From: an uncultured Eubacteriales bacterium
Lineage (GTDB): Bacteria > Bacillota > Clostridia > Oscillospirales > CAG-272
Assembly (NCBI GenBank): GCA_958414825.1
Contig: CATYXQ010000047.1
Coordinates: 1 to 14,971, forward strand
Direction of reading: 5' to 3'
Length of the DNA stretch: 14,971 nucleotides
Part shown: positions 7,619 through 14,010 of the stretch, piece after piece
Layout: each line of letters starts with the position of its first letter
Position numbering within the stretch: position 1 is the stretch's first letter
Notes under the pieces: model-generated
Told to the model about the DNA's origin: nothing
The model's database searches: none
Seen by the model: only the letters and a program-made list of their open reading frames with translations
Translations under genes and position numbers: made by a program

Positions 7619-9291
7619 AGAACCAATCTTTTGCCATGTTCTTTTGCTGCATACTGCTTCTTATTCTGATGGCCGGCTGCAATTCCACCGATTCTGCCGA
7701 TTCCGCTCCGGAATGGATCACGGCGGTATTTTCAATGGATACAATCTCAGTGGAATGGAAACCGTCAAAAGCCGCCGACAGTTATCGGCTGTATAAAAAA
7801 TCATCCGGCGACAGCGAATATAAATTCATCTGCGACACACCCCATACCTCCTATACGGATACAGAATGGACACCCGGCTGCATTTATTTTTATAAGGTCA
7901 GCGCAATCTGCAACGATACGCTGTCAGAGGGCGCAGAATCAAATCCGGTTACAGTTTACGCCGCCCCGGAAATTCTATCGGTTAAAACGATAACACAAGA
8001 TAAAATTGAAATAAAATGGCAGGACTGCGCCGCTGTTTTATACTGTGTTTATGCGGCGGAAAAAGACGGCGATTGGATTCTTGCGGCAAAAAGCAATCGT
8101 TGTGAGTATCAACTTTTAAATGCTGAAAATTATACCCGGTTATGTGTCAGCGCCGTGCATGACAAAGGCGGCAGTCAAATAGAATCTCCGAAATCGGCTG
8201 CAGAACCGATTCCGCGCGGCTGCAGTATAACTTCGGTCACAAGGGCAGACAAATATACTGTTGCCGTTTTATTTGAAAGCGAAACTGACACCGGAGAATA
8301 CCTTATTTCCCGTTCGGATACACCAAACGGTGAATATACCTATATCGGGCGCAGTTTTGAACAAGCGTTTTATGACGTTAATGCGGAAATCGGATCAGAG
8401 TTTTACTATCGAGTTCAGCCTGTCACCACCAAGGGAACCGGTCTGCTGTCAGAGCCCGCCCCTGTCGGAAAAAACACCCGCCCGATTTCCGGCGTTCCCG
8501 TATTTATGTATCATGAATTCGTCACACAGACCGATCTGGACAACGGCATTGCCTTTGACGAATACGCTATATGGAAAGATGAATTTGAACAGGATCTTAT
8601 CTGGTTGACAGATAACGGCTATACCACAATCACAACAGAACAGCTTGCCGCATATTTAAACGGCACGGAAGCGCTGCCGGAAAAACCAGTGATCCTGACC
8701 ATTGATGACGGTAAATACGGTGTTTATAAACATGCGTATCCGCTGCTCAAAAAATATAATATGACCGCCGTCTTAGCTATGATCGGAGAACAAATTGATC
8801 TGGCCACGGATCAACCGGAAAACAGAGCAACCGATCCTGCACCGTTTTGTACCTGGGAGGAAATCGGAGAGATGTCGCGTTCCGGCACTGTCGAAATTGT
8901 CAGTCACACCTATACCAAACACCGTTACAACTATAACGGACGCCGAGGCGCGGACATCGCCGAAAACGAAGAAGAAAGCGCTTTTTATCTGGCCGCGAAA
9001 AAAGACTATCAGAAAATGGATCTCAAGCTGAAAAAAGAAATCGATACCGGAACCCTTGCCATGGCGTATCCGTACTCTTTTCGGAGCGAGGCTGCAGACC
9101 GTGTATGGAGACGCTGCGGATACACAATTCTTTTGGCCGGAGACAGCGACAGTGTGCGTCGTTCATATTATAATTATTATGTTGACGGAGCGGGGCTGAA
9201 TTATTATTCCGCGCGTACAAGAAGAATTCCCCGTATGACCGGAACATCACTCAGTCAGTATATTGCGGACGCTCAGTTACACGATAAATGA
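7615..9291 (+). CDS. Lipoprotein polysaccharide deacetylase with FN3-like modules
   Basis: This 558-residue protein overlaps the DivIVA-like gene by 4 bases, with GAGGA at 7602-7606 as binding site. A lipoprotein signal ends in the lipobox LMAGC, with Cys22 as the lipid-modified residue. About 31-287 holds three fibronectin-type-III-like repeats, each with an S-Y-x-L/V-Y or YxVY-type strand and a Y-x-V/R-V-x-A/P strand. The deacetylase domain (about 293-558) has FMYHEF (297-302), LTIDDG (361-366; Asp364 base, Asp365 metal) and SHTYTKH (430-436; His431 and His436 metal). MAYPY (483-487) follows. All residues needed for a metal-dependent NodB-fold deacetylase are present, so it is probably active. 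The location outside the membrane and the neighbouring synthase suggest that it removes acetyl groups from the new polymer; peptidoglycan is the alternative substrate. Confidence 0.87.
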   Translation: MKNQSFAMFFCCILLLILMAGCNSTDSADSAPEWITAVFSMDTISVEWKPSKAADSYRLYKKSSGDSEYKFICDTPHTSYTDTEWTPGCIYFYKVSAICNDTLSEGAESNPVTVYAAPEILSVKTITQDKIEIKWQDCAAVLYCVYAAEKDGDWILAAKSNRCEYQLLNAENYTRLCVSAVHDKGGSQIESPKSAAEPIPRGCSITSVTRADKYTVAVLFESETDTGEYLISRSDTPNGEYTYIGRSFEQAFYDVNAEIGSEFYYRVQPVTTKGTGLLSEPAPVGKNTRPISGVPVFMYHEFVTQTDLDNGIAFDEYAIWKDEFEQDLIWLTDNGYTTITTEQLAAYLNGTEALPEKPVILTIDDGKYGVYKHAYPLLKKYNMTAVLAMIGEQIDLATDQPENRATDPAPFCTWEEIGEMSRSGTVEIVSHTYTKHRYNYNGRRGADIAENEEESAFYLAAKKDYQKMDLKLKKEIDTGTLAMAYPYSFRSEAADRVWRRCGYTILLAGDSDSVRRSYYNYYVDGAGLNYYSARTRRIPRMTGTSLSQYIADAQLHDK

Positions 9292-9306
9292 TAAAATGGT
9301 GATTTT

Positions 9307-11262
9307 ATGTGTTTAGAACAAAAACGAAAAAGGAAGCGAATATTAAAAATCTCTACCGTTTTTTTAGCCGGACTGCTTTTTTCCGCTGCGGCACTGTTTC
9401 CGGTTTCTGCAGAAGTTTTCTTTTCCAAGGAAGCAGCCGGGTATGCAGACAGCATCTATGTCGCCGGCAATCCGGATTTTTATCCGGTGGAATATTACAA
9501 CTCGAAAACCGAAAGCTATGAGGGCATTATACCGGAACTGCTGAAAAGCGTTTCAGAGGCAACGGGGGTAGATTTTACTTATGTAAGCGCCGGAGAAAAA
9601 GATCAGCGGGACAGGCTTGCAAAAAACGGTCAGGTGGAGATTGTATCGGCTTACCTTATGTCGGACAGTGAAACCGCGGCGTATTCATCCGGGGAAAAAA
9701 TCATTTTGTCCGTTCCGATGGATGGACAGTTCCGGGACGTCTGTTTTATCTTTACCGAAATCGCATCCAATGAACTGATCCGCGCTGTGACAACGGCGAT
9801 CGACGAAATCCCGGACAATAAGCTGACCGAAATCGCAATATCGTATATGATGGAGCATCAGCACGATCGTTTCCCGACCGGGACGCTTTGGGTTGTTCTT
9901 ATCCTGCTGGGCTTGGCGGCCGCGGCTGTTATTCTGTTTTCGGTGCAGCTGCATAAACAAAAGAAAGAAAAACAGCAAAACAAATTTCTGGATCCGGCGA
10001 CCGGTATCGGCAACAAAGCGTACTTTATACAGCACTTTGATAACGCCATATCCGATCAGTCAAGAGTTTTGTATTCTGTAGCGTATATTGCCTTTGACGT
10101 CGCGCATGTCAATCAGTATTACGGCTACGATGAATCGGAAAATATTCTTTACTACGCTGCAAATATTTTAACTCAGAACGCTGCCGACACCGATATTGTA
10201 GCCAAAAATTCCGCCGGCGGATTCGTCCTTGCTTATCAGAGCAGCAATAAAGCCGATGCGCAGGAACGAATTGAACGCCTGCTTCACCTTTTAAATCAAT
10301 ACAGTGAAACCTATCGACGCGATTTTCGTATTGTATTTTGCGCCGGTATATACCCGCTCACACAAAACGACCGCAACTGTGAGACCGCCGTATATAACGC
10401 GCTGCAAGGCTACCGATACGCTCTGGCAAATCGACTTCCCTATTTCTTTTGTAACGACGAACTGCTGAAAAACACCGAAAAAACGGCGCTTCTGCTCCAG
10501 CAAATTACCTCCGCACTCAAAAATCATGAATTCCGGGTATATATACAATTCATCATTGATAAGAATACAAAGAAAATTTGCGGAGCGGAAGCGCTCTCTC
10601 GCTGGCAGCATCCGCAAAAAGGACTGCTGTCCCCCGTTCATTATATTGACGTCATGGAAAAAGCAGGAAATATCAGCAAACTGGATTTTTATATATTTGA
10701 AAAAGTATGCGAACAGCTTCAGATTTGGGAAAGCAGCAGTCTCAAACAAATCAGCCTTTCCTGTAATTTTACAAGAATCACCATCTCCGATGAAAATTTT
10801 CCGGAACGCATAAAACAAATTGCGGAAAAATTCGTATTTGACCGGTCAAAACTCATCATCGAAATTACCGAAGACGCAACCGAGAGCAATGAAGACATGG
10901 CGTTCTGCAACATCGCCGAATGCAAAAAAATGGGCTTTAGCATTGCGCTCGACGATATGGGAGACGGGTATACGTCTTTCACAAATCTGTCCGACTATCC
11001 GATCGACATTATAAAAATCGATAAACGTATTGTAAAAAACGTGGAAACATCAAACGGGAAAGCGCTTCTTGAAGGCATGATCGCCCTGGGGCACAGCATG
11101 AATATGAAAGTTTTGTGCGAGGGAGTAGAGACAGAACGGCAAAACAATTTAATCTGTCTTACCGACTGCGATTTGATACAAGGCTACTATTACACTCGCC
11201 CCATTCCGCTGGAAGAAACCGCCGAATTTCTGAAAAAGCACAAAGTATTCAGGATCGATTGA
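9307..11262 (+). CDS. Membrane sensor with shortened solute-binding domain, degenerate GGDEF and intact EAL (cyclic-di-GMP phosphodiesterase)
   Basis: This 651-residue protein starts at ATG 9307, 15 bases after the previous stop, with only a weak binding site. Residues 12-35 are a signal or first membrane segment. About 48-190 resembles a family 3 solute-binding domain (SBP_bac_3) with its middle missing, and 193-215 is a membrane segment. The GGDEF domain (about 225-385) has SAGGF (302-306) where GGDEF is expected, so it should not make cyclic-di-GMP. The EAL domain (about 395-645) keeps EAL (428-430), Asn487, Glu519, Asp549-Asp550, Lys570, Glu605 and Gln625, so hydrolysis of cyclic-di-GMP to pGpG is expected. 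As last gene of the polysaccharide operon it probably tunes local cyclic-di-GMP in answer to an extracellular ligand (inference). A terminator follows about 100 bases later. Confidence 0.88.
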   Translation: MCLEQKRKRKRILKISTVFLAGLLFSAAALFPVSAEVFFSKEAAGYADSIYVAGNPDFYPVEYYNSKTESYEGIIPELLKSVSEATGVDFTYVSAGEKDQRDRLAKNGQVEIVSAYLMSDSETAAYSSGEKIILSVPMDGQFRDVCFIFTEIASNELIRAVTTAIDEIPDNKLTEIAISYMMEHQHDRFPTGTLWVVLILLGLAAAAVILFSVQLHKQKKEKQQNKFLDPATGIGNKAYFIQHFDNAISDQSRVLYSVAYIAFDVAHVNQYYGYDESENILYYAANILTQNAADTDIVAKNSAGGFVLAYQSSNKADAQERIERLLHLLNQYSETYRRDFRIVFCAGIYPLTQNDRNCETAVYNALQGYRYALANRLPYFFCNDELLKNTEKTALLLQQITSALKNHEFRVYIQFIIDKNTKKICGAEALSRWQHPQKGLLSPVHYIDVMEKAGNISKLDFYIFEKVCEQLQIWESSSLKQISLSCNFTRITISDENFPERIKQIAEKFVFDRSKLIIEITEDATESNEDMAFCNIAECKKMGFSIALDDMGDGYTSFTNLSDYPIDIIKIDKRIVKNVETSNGKALLEGMIALGHSMNMKVLCEGVETERQNNLICLTDCDLIQGYYYTRPIPLEETAEFLKKHKVFRID

Positions 11263-11365
11263 GAAATTGCTTTATCGTCTGCAAAACCGAAATCATTGGA
11301 AATACCTGCCTTTATCAGCGGCGCACCGACGCGTTCTACTGAGTCAATACCTATATATTCTGTTC

Positions 11366-11398
11366 TGGCAGGAAAGCTGCGGCTTTCCTGCCTTTTTT
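11366..11398 (+). terminator. Intrinsic terminator of the polysaccharide operon
   Basis: A perfect stem of GGCAGGAAAGC (11367-11377) with GCTTTCCTGCC (11382-11392; its first G pairs with C11377) closes a four-base TGCG loop and is followed at once by six T (11393-11398). This is a textbook Rho-independent terminator. It lies about 100 bases after the EAL gene stop and marks the end of the long operon. Confidence 0.92.
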
Positions 11399-11503
11399 AA
11401 AGTTTCATTGAAATTTTAAACCAAATTTTCCAATATTCTTATATTTGCAAAAAAATATGCAGATTTTCTCAAAAATCTTAACAAATAGCTGCTTATAAAA
11501 TCA

Positions 11504-11533
11504 AGAATTGAATATTCAGCAAATGAGAATTGA
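11504..11533 (+). repeat. Direct repeat AGAATTGA, two copies 22 bases apart
   Basis: AGAATTGA occurs at 11504-11511 and 11526-11533. The copies are offset by 22 bases, about two turns of the helix, and the second overlaps the -35 element of the OPT promoter. An inverted pair AATCAA (11499-11504) / TTGATT (11530-11535) uses the same bases. The placement suits a repressor operator, but the region is AT-rich and chance is possible. Confidence 0.35.
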
Positions 11534-11558
11534 TTTTCTTTATATTATATGGTATATT
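11530..11558 (+). promoter_or_regulatory. Probable housekeeping promoter with extended -10 for the OPT transporter operon
   Basis: TTGATT (11530-11535) and TATATT (11553-11558) are separated by exactly 17 bases. TG at 11550-11551, one base before the -10, forms an extended -10 element. Transcription would start near 11565, giving a leader of roughly 38 bases before the ATG at 11603. The terminator upstream makes an independent promoter necessary here. Confidence 0.7.
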
Positions 11559-11602
11559 AAATTCATAAAAGGTCGCTATGCGGCAAACAATACGGAGGCT
11601 CT

Positions 11603-13504
11603 ATGGAAGATAAGAACTTTAAGCCGTATATTCCGGCAGAAAAAATCACCCCCGAAATTACCATAACATCGGTAATTATGGGCGTGCTTTTGGCCGTTAT
11701 ATTCGGCGCGGCCAACGCTTATTTGGGATTACGAGTAGGAATGACGGTTTCAGCGTCTATTCCCGCGGCAGTAATTGCGATGGGCGTAATTCGCGTAATC
11801 ATGCGTAAAAATTCGATTTTGGAAAGCAATATTGTTCAAACCATCGGTTCTGCGGGTGAATCTCTGGCGGCCGGCGCCATCTTTACCCTTCCCGCTCTGT
11901 TCTTATGGGCAGCTGAGGGCAAAACGGACAAGCCCGGAATATTGGAAATCACGTCTATTGCGCTCATCGGCGGCTTGCTCGGCGTATTTTTCATGGTACC
12001 CCTTCGCAATGCGCTCATCGTGAAAGAGCACGGTATACTTCCATATCCGGAGGGCACCGCTTGTTCCGAAGTGCTTTTGGCAGGAGAACAGGGCGGCGCA
12101 AAAGCTTCCACCGTTTTTGCCGGTATGGGCTTTGCAGCATTATTTAAATTTATCATCGACGGATTAAAGATAGTTGCCGGTGAAATCTCAGTCACCTTCA
12201 AAAGTTTTGCCGGTACAATCGGTACGCAAATTTACCCTGCAGTCATGAGCGTGGGTTATATTTGCGGGGCAAGAATTTCATCGTATATGTTTGCCGGCGG
12301 CATTTTAAGCTGGCTTGTGATAATACCGCTGATTGTACTCTTCGGCGCAGACATCACGCTTTATCCCGGCACGGAACCCATTAGCGCAATGTTTGCAAAA
12401 GACGGCGCCAGCGCAATCTGGGGCTCATATATACGATACATCGGCGCGGGCGCGCTTGCAGCCGGCGGTATTATCAGTCTGATCAAATCGCTTCCGCTCA
12501 TCGTTAAAACTTTCGGCGGGGCAATCAAGGGCTTTGCAGGCTCTCAGGGCAGTACGAATGAGCGCACCGCAAAAGATATCAGCCTGAAAGTCGTATTTTT
12601 GGCAATCGCAGTTTTAACACTGCTCGTATGGCTGATTCCCGTAATTCCCGTCAGCTTTCTCGGCGCGGTTATTATCGTCGTATTCGGCTTCTTTTTTGCA
12701 ACCGTATCTTCCCGTATGGTAGGTCTTGTCGGCAGCAGCAACAACCCTGTTTCCGGTATGGCAATTGCGACGCTCCTGATTGCGACGCTTATTTTAAAGG
12801 TTACCGGCGCTACCGGTATTGCGGGCATGTGCAGCGCGATCGCAATCGGTTCGGTTATTTGCATTATTTCTGCTATCGCGGGCGATACATCCCAAGACCT
12901 GAAAACCGGCTTTTTACTGGGCGCAACGCCGAAAAAGCAACAGATCGGTGAAATAATCGGCGTCGTTGCCGCAGCGCTTGCCATCGGCGGAACGCTCTAC
13001 CTTTTGGACAGCGCATGGGGGTTTGGCACAGATGAACTCGCAGCGCCCCAGGCAACATTGATGAAACTGATTATTGAAGGCGTTATGGAAGGCAATCTTC
13101 CGTGGGCTCTTGTGTTTATCGGTGCATTTATCGCAGTTTTGGTTGAAATTGTCGGAATCCCCGTACTTCCTTTTGCAATCGGCGTATATCTCCCAGTTCA
13201 ACTAAACGCGTGCATCATGGTCGGCGGTCTGATTCGACTTGCACTAGACAAACTAAAACGCGATAAAGCAGAAAAAGAAGCCATTGTGAACGACGGCGTT
13301 CTGTTCTGTTCCGGTATGATTGCCGGCGAGGGGCTGGTGGGCATTCTGCTGGCATTATTTGCGGTGTTCGGCCTGAATTCCGTGATCGACCTCTCCGAAA
13401 AATTCGCTATTTCGTCAGCAGTTGCCAATGCAGGCGGACTGGTTTTGTTCGGTATCATTATCCTTACCCTGCTGAAATTCTCATTGTGGAAAAAGAGAAA
13501 ATAA
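11603..13504 (+). CDS. OPT-family oligopeptide transporter
   Basis: This 633-residue polytopic membrane protein starts at ATG 11603 with GGAGG at 11594-11598, four bases away. The N-terminal block with ITSVIMGVLLAVIFGAANAY, then LRVGMTVSASIPAAV, then NIVQTIGSAGESLAAG (about residues 74-89) is characteristic of the bacterial oligopeptide transporter (OPT) family. About 14 or more hydrophobic segments fill the rest, including a late NPVSGMAIATLL segment and a GDTSQDLKTG motif. The length matches bacterial members. OPT proteins are thought to import small peptides or metal-chelate compounds by secondary transport; the substrate cannot be read here. It has its own promoter and a PqqD-like gene two bases after the stop, so the two are co-transcribed. 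The gene appears intact. Confidence 0.93.
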   Translation: MEDKNFKPYIPAEKITPEITITSVIMGVLLAVIFGAANAYLGLRVGMTVSASIPAAVIAMGVIRVIMRKNSILESNIVQTIGSAGESLAAGAIFTLPALFLWAAEGKTDKPGILEITSIALIGGLLGVFFMVPLRNALIVKEHGILPYPEGTACSEVLLAGEQGGAKASTVFAGMGFAALFKFIIDGLKIVAGEISVTFKSFAGTIGTQIYPAVMSVGYICGARISSYMFAGGILSWLVIIPLIVLFGADITLYPGTEPISAMFAKDGASAIWGSYIRYIGAGALAAGGIISLIKSLPLIVKTFGGAIKGFAGSQGSTNERTAKDISLKVVFLAIAVLTLLVWLIPVIPVSFLGAVIIVVFGFFFATVSSRMVGLVGSSNNPVSGMAIATLLIATLILKVTGATGIAGMCSAIAIGSVICIISAIAGDTSQDLKTGFLLGATPKKQQIGEIIGVVAAALAIGGTLYLLDSAWGFGTDELAAPQATLMKLIIEGVMEGNLPWALVFIGAFIAVLVEIVGIPVLPFAIGVYLPVQLNACIMVGGLIRLALDKLKRDKAEKEAIVNDGVLFCSGMIAGEGLVGILLALFAVFGLNSVIDLSEKFAISSAVANAGGLVLFGIIILTLLKFSLWKKRK

Positions 13505-13506
13505 TC

Positions 13507-13809
13507 ATGCCGAAAAAAAATACTAAAAATTATCTGGAGAGCAAGCCCCGGCGAAATGAAAAGTTTTCATGGTCGGCCGAAAACGGAAAGATAACGCTCG
13601 AAATTGAAAACAAAGGCGCCTGGAACCGGCTTTTTCAAAAGCTTTTGAAAAAGCCGAGAATCAGCTATATTCATCTGGATGAAATGGGCAGCTTTATATG
13701 GCCGCTTTTCGACGGAGAAAAGACAATTTTAGATATAGGGAAAACCGTTGAAGAAAAATTCGGAGACGCGGCGCAGCCTTTGTACGAAAGACTCGCTAAG
13801 TATTGTTAG
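13507..13809 (+). CDS. PqqD-like protein, apparently cut short by an in-frame TAG
   Basis: The start is taken as ATG 13507, two bases after the OPT stop; a GTG at 13486 inside the OPT gene lacks a binding site. The 100-residue product has a basic N-terminus, then HLDEMGSFIWPLFDG (about 57-71) and ILDIGKTVEEKFGDA (about 75-89), the hallmark of small PqqD/RRE-like winged-helix proteins of Clostridia. PqqD-type domains bind leader peptides for modification by radical SAM enzymes, but stand-alone members have unknown roles. After RLAKYC the frame hits TAG (13807-13809). In-frame translation continues ILESYHFISLNK to TAA at 13846-13848, which looks like the expected last helix and strand. The gene may therefore be a recent nonsense mutant or a truncated but usable version. 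No precursor peptide or radical SAM gene is in the window. Confidence 0.78.
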   Translation: MPKKNTKNYLESKPRRNEKFSWSAENGKITLEIENKGAWNRLFQKLLKKPRISYIHLDEMGSFIWPLFDGEKTILDIGKTVEEKFGDAAQPLYERLAKYC

Positions 13810-13932
13810 ATTTTAGAAAGCTATCATTTCATATCTCTAAACAAATAAGCGCCATCAAAATATCTGTACGGACGGTCAAGCCGCCGCCCATTACCGAGCA
13901 GCGAGTGAGTGCGGGCAGGCATTCAGAAAAAG

Positions 13933-14001
13933 GCAGCACGGAGAAACAAACCGGTAAGAACTTCACTTTTGCCGAGCGTTTGTAACTCCGTGCTACTTTT
14001 T
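13933..14001. terminator. Bidirectional terminator-like long hairpin between convergent genes
   Basis: AGCACGGAG (13935-13943) pairs with CTCCGTGCT (13986-13994). Inside, a symmetric AA/AA internal loop separates this from ACAAAC (13946-13951) paired with GTTTGT (13978-13983), then CGG (13952-13954) with CCG (13972-13974). On the + strand the stem is followed by ACTTTTT (13995-14001); on the - strand it is followed by GCCTTTTT (complement of 13927-13934). It can thus serve both the OPT/PqqD operon and the minus-strand gene. Confidence 0.75.
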
Positions 14002-14010
14002 CAATTTCTA

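Larger units (their letters stand above)
11263..11602 (+). other. 340-base intergenic region between operons
   Basis: The first 100 bases are moderately GC-rich and hold no convincing gene; the frame ending at 11342 is the tail of a shadow frame of the EAL gene. A terminator sits at 11366-11398. From about 11400 to 11570 the sequence is strongly AT-rich, with a small perfect hairpin AGATTTT-CTCA-AAAATCT at 11461-11478, an 8-base direct repeat and a promoter, all described separately. No riboswitch-like structure was recognised. Confidence 0.7.

Noticed and set aside
11115..11342. Possible small gene overlapping the end of the EAL gene
   Set aside because: Most of it is the EAL gene read in another frame. 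The part after 11262 has no start or binding site and resembles no family I know.
11461..11478. Small AT hairpin AGATTTT-CTCA-AAAATCT
   Set aside because: A perfect 7-base stem, but made of A and T in an AT-rich stretch with no T tract, so chance is likely.
13803..13985. Possible 60-codon gene after the PqqD-like gene
   Set aside because: It runs through the hairpin region, starts at a TTG without a binding site, and competes with the family-like in-frame continuation of the PqqD-like protein.
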